Part shown: piece after piece, positions 16,249 to 25,083 of the stretch | Position numbering within the stretch: the stretch's first letter is position 1 | Layout: every line of letters begins with the position of its first letter | Origin: JAEMQF01 sp963850525 | Lineage (GTDB): Bacteria > Pseudomonadota > Gammaproteobacteria > Burkholderiales > Burkholderiaceae_C | DNA length: 64,000 nt | Reading direction: 5' to 3' | NCBI GenBank assembly: GCA_963850525.1 | Contig: CAWKLQ010000012.1 | Span: 490,584 to 554,583 of the forward strand | Made by a program: the position numbers and the translations under genes | The notes under the pieces: generated by a model | Database searches by the model: none | What the model was told of the DNA's origin: nothing | The model's input: only the letters and a program-made list of their open reading frames with translations

Positions 16249-17394
16249 CTAAAAGGTTCCCGGCAGCAAGATGCTGCGGTCGACGTCGCGCAGCTGCGTG
16301 CGCCCGCAAAACGCCATCGTCAGGTCGAGTTCCTTGTGGATGATCTCCAACGCCTGCGTCACGCCGGCCTCGCCGAGCGCGCCCAGGCCATAGACCATGG
16401 CCCGGCCGATGTAAGTGCCGCGCGCGCCGAGGGCCCAGGCCTTGAGAACGTCTTGTCCGGAGCGGATGCCGCCGTCCATGTGCACTTCGATCTTCGAGCC
16501 CACCGCCTCGACGATCGCCGGCAGCGCACCGATGCTCGACTGCGCGCCGTCCAACTGGCGCCCACCGTGGTTGCTGACGATCAGCGCGTCGGCGCCTGAG
16601 TCGACCGCGATGCGCGCGTCTTCCACGTCCTGAATGCCTTTCAGGATCAGCTTGCCGCCCCAGCGCTTCTTGATCCACTCCACGTCACCCCAGTTCAGGC
16701 GCGGGTCGAACTGCGCCTGCGTCCACGCCGACAGGTCGGCCATGTCGGAGACGCCCTTCACGTGGCCGACGATGTTGCCGAAACCGCGCCGCTTCGTTCC
16801 CAGCATGCCCAGGCCCCAGCGCGGCTTGCTCATCAGGTTGATCAGGTTGGCGAGCGTCATCTTCGGTGGCGCCGACAAGCCGTTCTTCAAGTCCTTGTGG
16901 CGCTGGCCGATGATTTGCAAGTCCAGCGTCAGCACGAGCGCCGCGCAGCGCGCCGCCTTGGCGCGCTCGATCAGGCGCTCGATGAAGTCGCGATCCCGCA
17001 TGACGTAGAGCTGAAACCAGAACGGCGAACCCACCTGCTCGGCGACGTCTTCGATCGAGCAGATGCTCATCGTCGACAGCGTGAACGGGATGCCGAACTT
17101 CTGCGCCGCGCGCGCGGCGAGAATTTCGCCGTCGGCGTGTTGCATTCCGGTCAGACCCACCGGCGCGATCGCGACGGGCATCTTCGCGGCCTCCCCGACC
17201 ATCGTCGTCGCTGTGCTGCGCGACTCGATGTTCACGGCGACGCGTTGACGCAGCTTGATTTTCTGAAAGTCGGAGACGTTCGCGCGGTACGTGCTTTCCG
17301 TCCACGATCCCGAATCGGCATAGTCGTAGAACATGCGCGGCACGCGCTTTTGCGCGAGAACGCGCAGGTCTTCGATGTTCGTGATGACCGTCAT
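16249..17394 (-). CDS. FMN-dependent alpha-hydroxyacid (lactate-type) dehydrogenase
   Basis: A 381-residue TIM-barrel flavoenzyme of the LldD/glycolate oxidase family, oxidising an L-2-hydroxyacid such as L-lactate to the 2-oxoacid. Family marks are the RVPRMFYDYADSGSWTE N-terminus, PVAIAPVGLTGMQH, WFQLYVMRDRDF, LILKGIQDVEDA, the catalytic His/Arg block SNHGGRQLDGA and the FMN-phosphate loop VHMDGGIRSGQDV, ending DLTMAFCGRTQLRDV. It could also be a mandelate or 2-hydroxybutyrate dehydrogenase; the substrate is not set by sequence. The start ATG at 17394 gives MTVITNIEDLRVLAQ. It is monocistronic in appearance. Confidence 0.9.
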   Translation of the reverse strand: MTVITNIEDLRVLAQKRVPRMFYDYADSGSWTESTYRANVSDFQKIKLRQRVAVNIESRSTATTMVGEAAKMPVAIAPVGLTGMQHADGEILAARAAQKFGIPFTLSTMSICSIEDVAEQVGSPFWFQLYVMRDRDFIERLIERAKAARCAALVLTLDLQIIGQRHKDLKNGLSAPPKMTLANLINLMSKPRWGLGMLGTKRRGFGNIVGHVKGVSDMADLSAWTQAQFDPRLNWGDVEWIKKRWGGKLILKGIQDVEDARIAVDSGADALIVSNHGGRQLDGAQSSIGALPAIVEAVGSKIEVHMDGGIRSGQDVLKAWALGARGTYIGRAMVYGLGALGEAGVTQALEIIHKELDLTMAFCGRTQLRDVDRSILLPGTF

Positions 17395-17463
17395 TGTTTG
17401 TCTCCGAAGATTCTTCGTTCCGCTCCGATGGCAGCGGGGCACGGCCGGGCCGGGCCGGCGGTG

Positions 17464-18753
17464 TTACGGCTCGAACAGCGGCAGACTGTAACCCGAGCGT
17501 GGCTCGCGGACTTCGTGGTCGGTCCGAAGCGGCGCATGCGCTGCAGGAGTCTGCGGGGCGAGCAGGTCCGAAACGCGCGCCAGCGCGCCGGCGCGAACGC
17601 CGAGCAGGCGCAGGCGCCGCGTCAGGTCGACGCGTTTCAGGCACAAGCCGGCGGCGCGGCGGATTTCTGCGGGGTCAAAAGTGTGCGCAGGCAAGGTGAG
17701 GTCGCGCGTCACCGATTTGAAGTCGTCAAAGCGCAGCTTGATGCCTATCGTCTTGCTCGCGTACCCCTTGCGCGTCAGGTCGTCGGCGAGTTCGTTGCAG
17801 AGGCCGGTGAAGATCGCGCCGAGCGCCGCCCGGTCGCGCACCGCGTGCAAGTCGCGCTCGAAAGTGGTTTCGCGGCTCATCGACACCGGCTCGCTGTGGG
17901 TCACGACGGGCCGTTCGTCGCGCCCATTCGCCGCCTCGTGCAACCAGGCGCCGTAGCTGCGACCGAAGTGCTGGATGAGGGATTGTGGTTGCGCTGCCGC
18001 CACGTCGCCGATCGTGTGCAGGCCAAAGCCGGCGAGCTTTTCGGTCGCTTTCGGCCCGATGCCGTTGACTTTGCGCGCCGGCAGCGGCCAGATTCGCGCC
18101 GGCACCTCGGCGGCGCTGAGCAGCGTCAGGCCGTTCGGCTTGTCGAGTTCGGAGCAGATCTTGGAGAGCAACTTGTTCGGCGTGATTCCCACCGAACACG
18201 TGAGACCGGTCGCCGCGTGCACGGCGTTCTTCAGCGCCATGCCGGCGGCGCGCCCACCGTCGGCATGAACGCCGTCGATTGCGCTCAAGTCGATGTAGAT
18301 CTCGTCAACGCCACGGTCCTCAACGAGCGGCGCGACGTCGCGCACCGCGGCCTTGAACAGCTTCGAATACTTGCGGTATTCGTCGAAGTCGACCGGCAGC
18401 AGCACCGCGTCCGGTGCGAGGCGCGCCGCCTTCATCACCCCCATCGCCGAACCCACGCCGAGCGCGCGCGCTTCGTAGGTCGCGGTCGTGATGACACCAC
18501 GGCCGGCGTAATCGCGCAGGCGCGCAAAGCGCCGCGTGCCGTCGGTGAGCAGTTCAGGCTGATGGCGCCGCCCGCCGCCGATCACGACCGGCAGGCCGCG
18601 CAGCTCCGGGTAACGCAGCAACTCGACCGACGCGTAAAACGCGTCCATGTCGAGGTGGGCGATGAGGCGCGGCGACACGGAGGCAACGGCAGCTCCGCCA
18701 CCCTGCATGGCGCGCCCTGGCGTCGCCGAATCCATCAATGCAACACTGGACAT
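17464..18753 (-). CDS. dinB: DNA polymerase IV (Y-family)
   Basis: A translesion DNA polymerase of about 429 residues. Palm residues appear in LIAHLDMDAFYASVELL and GVDEIYIDLSAID; the helix-hairpin-helix KVNGIGPKATEKLAGFGLHT and a little-finger domain (RETTFERDLHAV, TIGIKLRFDDF) follow. It ends with a beta-clamp binding peptide (YSLPLFEP). The start ATG at 18753 gives a somewhat longer N-terminus than E. coli DinB before the first catalytic Asp. Starts upstream (to 18816) would add a non-conserved extension. A LexA-like sequence overlaps the chosen start codon. Confidence 0.93.
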   Translation of the reverse strand: MSSVALMDSATPGRAMQGGGAAVASVSPRLIAHLDMDAFYASVELLRYPELRGLPVVIGGGRRHQPELLTDGTRRFARLRDYAGRGVITTATYEARALGVGSAMGVMKAARLAPDAVLLPVDFDEYRKYSKLFKAAVRDVAPLVEDRGVDEIYIDLSAIDGVHADGGRAAGMALKNAVHAATGLTCSVGITPNKLLSKICSELDKPNGLTLLSAAEVPARIWPLPARKVNGIGPKATEKLAGFGLHTIGDVAAAQPQSLIQHFGRSYGAWLHEAANGRDERPVVTHSEPVSMSRETTFERDLHAVRDRAALGAIFTGLCNELADDLTRKGYASKTIGIKLRFDDFKSVTRDLTLPAHTFDPAEIRRAAGLCLKRVDLTRRLRLLGVRAGALARVSDLLAPQTPAAHAPLRTDHEVREPRSGYSLPLFEP

Positions 18754-18761
18754 GCGTACAG
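18746..18761 (-). promoter_or_regulatory. LexA-box-like sequence at dinB start
   Basis: Read on the minus strand the 16-mer is CTGTACGCATGTCCAG, one mismatch from the CTGT-N8-ACAG LexA consensus used in gamma- and betaproteobacteria. It overlaps the predicted dinB start codon, which is an odd place unless the true start is further downstream. Confidence 0.3.
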
Positions 18762-18824
18762 CATACCGCCGAGCCCCGATGCAAGCAAGCCGCGCCGGCG
18801 TGCCGCGGCGCTGCACGCCAGCCC

Positions 18825-18854
18825 GATGGGGTCAGCCCGAGGCCTGACCCCGTC
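18825..18854. repeat. Short GGGGTCAG inverted repeat
   Basis: An 11-bp stem with one G-T pair (GATGGGGTCAG, 18825-18835, with CTGACCCCGTC, 18844-18854) encloses an 8-nt loop between dinB and the lipoprotein gene. The GGGGTCAG/CTGACCCC core is also the outer part of the 27-bp inverted repeat at 44424-44508, suggesting one family of REP-like elements. Confidence 0.55.
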
Positions 18855-18947
18855 GCCCGAACCCACCTTAGCGCTTGCCTAACGGTGGCCAGCGACCCTT
18901 CAGGCGACGGCGCAAATGGTTGGCGTCGCGAACCCCTGGAGTGAGAC

Positions 18948-19706
18948 ATGACTGCCCTTTTGCCTGCCCATGAGTACCGCACTCTTAGCCACCACGCGTG
19001 GCCGCTGCCTCAACCGGTCTGGAAACGCACCTTGGCGGCGCTCACGCTGCTGATCGTCGCCGCCTGCGGGGGTGGTGGTGGTGGTGGTGGCGGTGGCGGT
19101 GGCGGCACGGTCGTGCAGCTCGGGCCCAACCTCGGCAACGTGCCGCCCAGCAATACGAGAGACTGCGTTTCCGGTGATCTGGCGGTCGGCCTGACCTCCG
19201 GTTTTCAGTCTTGTATGCTGGTGACCATCCCCTACACGGGCGCAGCATCATCGACCCCCGGCATTGCGGAGTCGGCCAACATCTTCGTCGGCCCTGTCAC
19301 TGGGCCGATGCGCTTCGTCCGCGCGCGGATCCTTGAGGCCATTGGTACAGGACCGCTGTGTTGCTCGGTGGAACAGTATGGCGCCGTCTTCACGCCGACC
19401 CCGAACAGCATCACCACGGTGGCGCTGGGCTTCCCCTTGGGCCCCACCGACACGGACGTGACGACGGGAATCAGGTTCCAAGACGTCGTCGGCCTCGAGA
19501 TCCTGGCACCCAATGTGCCGGTGCCGGGCAACTTTGTCGGCCCCCCCGATGGTCTTGGGGCGCTCATTCATGCCAACTCCGAGTTTTTCCCCGCGATGTC
19601 GCAGCGCGGCCTGGGCGTGAGCGTGCCCACCCAGAACGTGCGTCCAGAGGGGATCGGCTTCTTCAACTTCCGACCCAGCTACAACCTCAATTTCCGCGCA
19701 AACTAG
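18948..19706 (+). CDS. Orphan lipoprotein with polyglycine linker
   Basis: A 252-residue predicted lipoprotein. A basic, hydrophobic leader (WKRTLAALTLLIVAAC) ends in a lipobox with Cys about residue 40, directly followed by 13 glycines encoded by a GGT/GGC run (19068-19106). The mature domain is Gly/Pro/Val-rich with Cys residues (RDCVSGD, FQSCMLV, GPLCCSV) and ends in an aromatic FNFRPSYNLNFRAN strand. I recognise no family. The start ATG at 18948 gives a rather long leader; a later start is possible. It converges on tamB with a 46-nt gap. Confidence 0.65.
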   Translation: MTALLPAHEYRTLSHHAWPLPQPVWKRTLAALTLLIVAACGGGGGGGGGGGGGTVVQLGPNLGNVPPSNTRDCVSGDLAVGLTSGFQSCMLVTIPYTGAASSTPGIAESANIFVGPVTGPMRFVRARILEAIGTGPLCCSVEQYGAVFTPTPNSITTVALGFPLGPTDTDVTTGIRFQDVVGLEILAPNVPVPGNFVGPPDGLGALIHANSEFFPAMSQRGLGVSVPTQNVRPEGIGFFNFRPSYNLNFRAN

Positions 19707-19752
19707 GAGCTCTCAGGCTTTGGGTCGGGCCTGCGTTGAGCCCGCGCGGGCC

Positions 19753-22700
19753 TCACTGCCAACGCCAAGTCCAAATCGCGTCCAGCGAGTTGTCCAGCCC
19801 GCTCTGCGCGCGCAGCGTCAGGCGCTGCGCGATGCGGTAAATGAGTTGCCAGTTTCCCGTGGTCGCGTTCAGGCTGCGCTCGTAGCCGACGTACCAGCGC
19901 CGGCCCAGCTGCTTGCCCAGCGAGACGACGGTCTCGCGCACTTCGCCTTCGGTCTGGCGGAACGACACCTCGTCCAGGCCGACGGCGTTGATGAGCTGAT
20001 CCGTCGGGCCGGTGCCTTCGCCGGCGAGCAGGCCGAGCGCGGCGCGTTGCAAGAGCGCCATGTCGGTGCGGCCCAGGCCGTCGGACGCGCGGCCGAGCAC
20101 GAGCCAGGAGAGCTTGTCGATGTCGGCCATCTCGGGTTCGCTGAACAGGCGCACGCGCGGGTTCAGCGCGGTACCGGTGACGGCAACCCCCACCACCTGT
20201 TCCAGGTTCGGCCGCGTCGCGATGATGTCCAGGCGCGGATTCTCGGCGGCGCCGGTGAACGTCAGCTCGCCGCGATCGATGCTGAGCTTCTGGCCATAGG
20301 CGGCGTAGGTGCCGGTGGCGGTGCGCACCGTGCCGTTGATCGCGAGTTTGCTGGCGGTTGTCGTCACCCGCAGTCCGCCGCGCAATTGCGTGTCCAGGCC
20401 GCGCCCGCGCAAGCGCAACTGTTCGCCCAGGTCCACCTGCAGGTTGAGCACGACGTTGCGGCCGGGTTCGGACGTTGCGCCGCGCTGCGCCGGCTCGGCG
20501 CCCGCGTCGGCAGCCGCACCCGGGCGTGCCGCGACGCGCACGTCGTCGGCGAGCGTGGGCGCGTCGCCGCGCGTGAAGTCGATCAGCCCTTCGTCGATCT
20601 TGAAGCGCCCGTCCAGGTTCAGCGCCTGCGCGTCGAGCTGCAGTTTGGCGCTGCCGCTGGCGGTCACGCGCCTGTCCACTCGACCCAGGAGTTGGAACTT
20701 GTCGGCGTGCAACAGCAGCTGCGCGTTCGGGTTCTCGCCCAGGCTCGCGCCGCCCTCGAGCCGCACCGTGCCGCTGCCCGCCTTGGCCTCGAAGCGCTCG
20801 ATGCGCGCAGTCAGGCCCTGCAGCGTGATGTGAATGTCGCCCTCGGTCACGTTCACGCCCTGCACGAGATTGCGCACGCCGATCTGCGTGCCGCGGATCT
20901 CGCCGGTGTATTCGGGCGCGCCCAGGCGGCCACCGATGACGGCGCTGGTGTTCAGCGCGCCGGCCAGGCGCCAACCCGGCGGCACCCACGTGCCCCAGGT
21001 GCCGAGGTTCGCGACGCGCGCCTGGAGCACGCCCTGGATGGGCGTCTCTGCATCGGGCCACAGTTGCTGCGGCGCGACCCGCGCCGTCACCGCGCCGGCC
21101 GCTTCGCCGAGCGTCTTGCCTGCCAGCGCTTGCGTCAAGCTCCACACGCCGTCGTTCGCGCTGAGTGCCAGGCGCAAGTCGGTGAGCTGCAAGGCCTGCG
21201 CCCCGGTTTCGTCGCTGACGCTGAGGTCGCCTCGGGTGCGCTCGAGAACGATGTCGGCAACCAGGTTGGGTGCGCTGCGAATGTGCGCGTGGCCGCCGAC
21301 TTCCAGATCACCGCTCCATCCCAGGTGCGGCTGCGCGCGCGCCAGCAGCGGGCCGATGGCGACCGGTTCGAGTTCAGCCTGCAGGTCGAACTGCTCAGCT
21401 CCCGCCGCCGATGCCGCGCTCCAGCGCGCACGTTCCCAGCGCAATCCGGCGCCGAGCAACTCGCCGCGACCCGGCGCCACCTCGATGCCGGCTGCGCTGC
21501 GCGCGTCGCCGGCGTTCAGCGTGAGCGCGGTCTCGCGCAGGCGCAGCAGCGGCGCGGCATTCGATGCGGCGCTGCGCACTTCGACGGTTTGCACGCTGCC
21601 TTGCCAGCGCAGCGGCGTGGCGCCCTCGGTGACGAGGCCGCCGCGCGCGTCAAGCTGGACGTGGGTCAGCGCCGCGCCCGCGTCGTCGGCGTGCCCGTTG
21701 CCGATCATGAACTGGGCGATTGCCGGCGGCGCCGCATTCAGCGTGGCACGCAGCGCGAGCGTGTGCGCTTGCGGCGTGCCCTGCAGATTCAGCGTCAGGC
21801 TCTGCGCTTGGCTTTGCTGCCAGCGCGCGTCGCTCAGGTCCACGGTCAATTCGAAGGGCGCGTCCGTGACGCGACTGAAACTCCAATTCGCCCGGCCGCG
21901 CGCGACGCTCAGCTCGGCGATGCGCAAACCCTCGGCCTTCAGCGCCCCTTGCGTGCGCAGTTCCGGCCAGCGGCCCTGCAGGGTGGCGTTCGCCTCCAGT
22001 GCACCGCGGGGCGTCGGCCAATTCGCCGGCGCATCGAGCAGTGCGCGCAGCGGCGCCAGGCGCGCGAGTTGCGGTGCACTCAACTCGATCCGCCACGCAT
22101 CGGAGTGGCCCGCGTCGCCGCGCGCCCATTCGCCTTGCGTCGACAGGACGTTGCCCGCGACCTCGAGCCTTGCCGTGACCTTGGAGCGAGTCGCCTCGAC
22201 GGTGTGCAGCGCTGCTTCGCCGCGCAGCGCCACGCCGGCGAGCTGGCTGGGGTGCAAGCTCACGCGCGCTTGCCCTTGCAGCGTGGGCAACCACTCGAAC
22301 CAGTCGTCCAGGTTGCCGGGGAGCTGCAGCGGCGTGGGCAAGGCGAAGGCGAACTGCGCATCCCCCGTGAAGCGGTGGGGGCCGCGCCGCCACGTCGAAT
22401 CGGGCGCGCCTGGAAACCACGGCAGGGGGTCGAAGTCGACGACGCTGGCTTTTGCGTCGAGCTGCCACGGCGCCGTCGTCGCGGCACGCCGTGCGCTGCC
22501 TGACAGCGCGAGCCGCGCCGCCCCGGCGCGCGCGAGAAACTCGCGCACGTCGAGCTGCAGCTCCGAGCCCACGACGTTCACTTTGACTTCGACGTCGCCT
22601 GCCGCGTGCCGGTCCACGTGGCCTTTGAGTTCGGCCTGCAGGTCGATTCGCGGCGTGGGCCCGAGCTCGCCGCTGAGTGCGAGCGGGCCGCTCAAGGTCA

Positions 22701-23934
22701 TCTGGGCCAGGCGTGGGTCGAGAAGATTCGGTCGAACTTGCGTCAGGACCGCCTTCGCGCTGAACGCGCCGGCGTTCCACAAACCACTTCCCTGAACCTG
22801 ACCGGCGTCGCGGTTCTCGTCGGCAAGCACGGCGTGCACCTTCGCGAACTCGAAGCGCTGCAGGGCGCCGGGTTGCGCCTGAGCATCGAAAGCGAGCGAG
22901 CGCACCGGCAAGGCGTGCCGGTCCCAGCGCCCTGGCCGTTCATTGACGAGGCGCGCTTGCGATCCGAGCCTGCCCGCCCGGCCCGGCAGGGGTGCGATGT
23001 GCAAACTGCCGCTCAAGGCCGTGGAAGGCGCGTGGGCGAGCAGCGCTGACAAGTCGAAGTGTTCGGTGCGTGCGTCCAGGCGCGGCAGTGGCCACGCCTC
23101 GAGCGGCGCCACGTCGGCCTGCGCGTCCAGGCGTTGCCCCTGGGCGCGCAGCGCCAGCGTCGCGCCAAAGCGTGCCAGCGGTCCCTGCACGTCGAGCCGC
23201 GCCTGCCAGTCCTGGCGCACGGCGCGGGCCCAGGCTGGCAGTTCGACACGGGGCGCCTGCGGATCGGCGGCTTGCATGGCCTCGAGATTCACGCGCAACG
23301 GCAGCGGGCTGTCGGTGCCGAGTTGCGCGCTACCATGGCATTGCAGCGGACCGATGGTGAAGCGCAATCCATCGGCGCGGTATGCCGCGCCCCGGTCAGC
23401 TCCCAGATGCAGCCGGCCACTCACCTTCCGAAAAGGGTGCGCTTGCAGGCCCGGCAACTCGAGTGCGCCCACGCTCACCGCGTCGACTTCGATCTCGACG
23501 GGCAGGCGCAGGTGCTGCGGCAGTTGCGCTGCCTGGTCGCTCGGCGCGAGTTGCACCCGAACCTGCTGCGCCGACACCTCTGCGGCGTGAATGCGCAACC
23601 AGGAGTGCGTGCCGCCAAGCGCGAGGTTCACGCTGGAGGCGCGTGGCGCGTCGATGACGACGCGGTGTTCGCGCTGCGACCCCCAGGACACGACGATGCG
23701 CTCTGCACTGAAGCCATCGAGCACATTGCCGCGAAGCTCATTCACTTCGACGTAGTCCTGCTGCGCCAGCGCCCACGCCGTGCCGCGATCCGTGCCCAAG
23801 GTCCACGCGAGCATGGCGAGCAAGGCGCTGGGCAGCGCAATCACCGCGGCGACGCCGATCAGCCAGCGCGTCCAGCCGAAGCGGCGGCGGCGTGGCGCTG
23901 CGCTTGTTTCGGCGGCGGGCGGGGGGATGGACAT
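19753..23934 (-). CDS. tamB: Translocation and assembly module subunit TamB
   Basis: A 1393-residue AsmA-like, inner-membrane-anchored periplasm-spanning beta-rich protein that works with TamA in outer-membrane protein and lipid homeostasis. An N-terminal signal anchor (WLIGVAAVIALPSALLAMLA) precedes long repeats of amphipathic strands. The C-terminal TamB/DUF490 domain carries NPRVRLFSEPEMADIDKLSW and WYVGYERSLNATTGNWQLIYR, and the protein ends TWRWQ. The ORF can be read upstream to 24972, but the ATG at 23934 (MSIPPPAAETS) directly before the anchor is the real start. Its partner tamA lies at 26939-28786 on the same strand, separated by three glycosylation genes. Confidence 0.9.
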   Translation of the reverse strand: MSIPPPAAETSAAPRRRRFGWTRWLIGVAAVIALPSALLAMLAWTLGTDRGTAWALAQQDYVEVNELRGNVLDGFSAERIVVSWGSQREHRVVIDAPRASSVNLALGGTHSWLRIHAAEVSAQQVRVQLAPSDQAAQLPQHLRLPVEIEVDAVSVGALELPGLQAHPFRKVSGRLHLGADRGAAYRADGLRFTIGPLQCHGSAQLGTDSPLPLRVNLEAMQAADPQAPRVELPAWARAVRQDWQARLDVQGPLARFGATLALRAQGQRLDAQADVAPLEAWPLPRLDARTEHFDLSALLAHAPSTALSGSLHIAPLPGRAGRLGSQARLVNERPGRWDRHALPVRSLAFDAQAQPGALQRFEFAKVHAVLADENRDAGQVQGSGLWNAGAFSAKAVLTQVRPNLLDPRLAQMTLSGPLALSGELGPTPRIDLQAELKGHVDRHAAGDVEVKVNVVGSELQLDVREFLARAGAARLALSGSARRAATTAPWQLDAKASVVDFDPLPWFPGAPDSTWRRGPHRFTGDAQFAFALPTPLQLPGNLDDWFEWLPTLQGQARVSLHPSQLAGVALRGEAALHTVEATRSKVTARLEVAGNVLSTQGEWARGDAGHSDAWRIELSAPQLARLAPLRALLDAPANWPTPRGALEANATLQGRWPELRTQGALKAEGLRIAELSVARGRANWSFSRVTDAPFELTVDLSDARWQQSQAQSLTLNLQGTPQAHTLALRATLNAAPPAIAQFMIGNGHADDAGAALTHVQLDARGGLVTEGATPLRWQGSVQTVEVRSAASNAAPLLRLRETALTLNAGDARSAAGIEVAPGRGELLGAGLRWERARWSAASAAGAEQFDLQAELEPVAIGPLLARAQPHLGWSGDLEVGGHAHIRSAPNLVADIVLERTRGDLSVSDETGAQALQLTDLRLALSANDGVWSLTQALAGKTLGEAAGAVTARVAPQQLWPDAETPIQGVLQARVANLGTWGTWVPPGWRLAGALNTSAVIGGRLGAPEYTGEIRGTQIGVRNLVQGVNVTEGDIHITLQGLTARIERFEAKAGSGTVRLEGGASLGENPNAQLLLHADKFQLLGRVDRRVTASGSAKLQLDAQALNLDGRFKIDEGLIDFTRGDAPTLADDVRVAARPGAAADAGAEPAQRGATSEPGRNVVLNLQVDLGEQLRLRGRGLDTQLRGGLRVTTTASKLAINGTVRTATGTYAAYGQKLSIDRGELTFTGAAENPRLDIIATRPNLEQVVGVAVTGTALNPRVRLFSEPEMADIDKLSWLVLGRASDGLGRTDMALLQRAALGLLAGEGTGPTDQLINAVGLDEVSFRQTEGEVRETVVSLGKQLGRRWYVGYERSLNATTGNWQLIYRIAQRLTLRAQSGLDNSLDAIWTWRWQ

Positions 23935-24105
23935 CGTGGTTCGGCTCCTGAGCTGGATTCTGTCGCAGTGGGGTTCGAGGTCGGCGTGCAAGGGCACACC
24001 CACCCGAGTGGGCGTGTATGTGATTGCAACCGCATCGAGATCGCACAGCGCCTCGTCGGTGGGCTCGAACCCGTGGGTTCGAGCCCGTGCGGCAGAATCG
24101 CCGGG
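23935..24105. promoter_or_regulatory. Divergent intergenic region with two palindromes
   Basis: This 171-nt region separates tamB (leftward) from the GT2 gene (rightward) and must hold promoters for both. It contains an imperfect palindrome at about 23996-24017 (ACACCCAC facing GTGGGCGTGT). It also contains a perfect 26-nt palindrome at 24061-24086, with 12-bp arms GGGCTCGAACCC around GT, 20 nt before the GT2 start. The latter could be an operator or an mRNA hairpin limiting GT2 translation. Confidence 0.45.
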
Positions 24106-25083
24106 GTGAACTCTCCGCACGGTCCGCTGCTGCCCCCTGCCGACGCGTTGCTGTCGCTGGTGGTCCCCGTGTTCAACGAGCAGGACGCGGTGTGGCCCTT
24201 TGTGCAACGCGTCGGCGCCGCACTCGCCGGGTTGCCGCGCTGCACTTACGAGATCGTTTTCGTCGACGATGGCAGCCGTGACGCCACGCGCGAACGCCTG
24301 GGCGAGCTGGTGCAAGGTGACCGGCGCATTCGTGCGCTGCTGCTGTCGCGCAACTTCGGCAAGGAGGCTGCGCTTTCGGCAGGCCTGGACGCGGCGCGCG
24401 GCGACGCGGTGATTCCGCTCGACGTGGACCTGCAAGACCCGCCGGAGCTCATCGTGCAGATGGTCGCGCGCTGGCGCGAAGGTTTTCCCGTGGTGCTGGC
24501 GCGGCGCAGCGACAGGCGCAGCGACGGCATGATGAAACGTGCGTCGGCGAACTGGTTCTATCGCGTGCACAACCGCCTGGCCGACGTTCCCTTGCCCGAC
24601 AACGTGGGTGACTTCCGCCTGCTCGACCGGCGCGTCGTCGACGTGTTGCGCACCCTGCCCGAGAACCGCCGCTTCATGAAAGGCATTTTTGCCTGGGCGG
24701 GTTTTCGCACCAGCGTCATCGAATACGTGCGTCCACAGCGCGAAAGCGGTGCGAGCCGCTTCACGCCGTGGAAGCTGTGGAATCTGGCGCTCGAGGGCAT
24801 CACGAGTTTCAGCACCGCGCCGCTGCGCATCTGGACTTACGTGGGCAGCGTCATTGCCTTGCTCTCCATCGCCTACGCGTTGTTCATCGTGACCCGGGTG
24901 CTGTGGACCGGTGTTGACGTGCCCGGCTACGCGTCGCTGATCACGGTCGTGCTGTTTCTCGGCGGCCTGCAATTGATCGGCCTGGGCGTGCTCGGCGAAT
25001 ACATCGGCCGCACCTACCTCGAAGCCAAGCGCCGGCCGGTGTACGTGATCGACGAGGTGTATGAGCAGCGCGACCCGCCCTGA
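24106..25083 (+). CDS. GtrB/ArnC-like family 2 glycosyltransferase
   Basis: A 325-residue polyprenyl-phosphate glycosyltransferase. The GT-A domain has SLVVPVFNEQDAVWPF, the VFVDDGSRDAT motif, DVDLQDPPELI (DxD) and NVGDFRLLDRRVVD. Two C-terminal transmembrane helices (near IWTYVGSVIALLSIAYAL and the VVLFLGGLQLIGLGVLGEY region) and the IGRTYLEAKRRPVYVI tail are typical of GtrB/ArnC/DPMS enzymes that load a sugar on undecaprenyl phosphate. The GTG at 24106 is chosen because it gives the usual length and removes a non-conserved read-through extension. It overlaps the next gene by 23 nt. The sugar is unknown. Confidence 0.88.
   Translation: MNSPHGPLLPPADALLSLVVPVFNEQDAVWPFVQRVGAALAGLPRCTYEIVFVDDGSRDATRERLGELVQGDRRIRALLLSRNFGKEAALSAGLDAARGDAVIPLDVDLQDPPELIVQMVARWREGFPVVLARRSDRRSDGMMKRASANWFYRVHNRLADVPLPDNVGDFRLLDRRVVDVLRTLPENRRFMKGIFAWAGFRTSVIEYVRPQRESGASRFTPWKLWNLALEGITSFSTAPLRIWTYVGSVIALLSIAYALFIVTRVLWTGVDVPGYASLITVVLFLGGLQLIGLGVLGEYIGRTYLEAKRRPVYVIDEVYEQRDPP

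Noticed and set aside
24061..24105. tRNA gene suggested by GGGTTCGAGCCC
   Set aside because: Only a T-arm-like palindrome is present; no acceptor stem, D-arm or anticodon arm can be folded around it.
23935..24972. 346-residue N-terminal extension of TamB
   Set aside because: It overlaps the GT2 gene antisense and lacks conserved sequence; a signal anchor begins just after the ATG at 23934.
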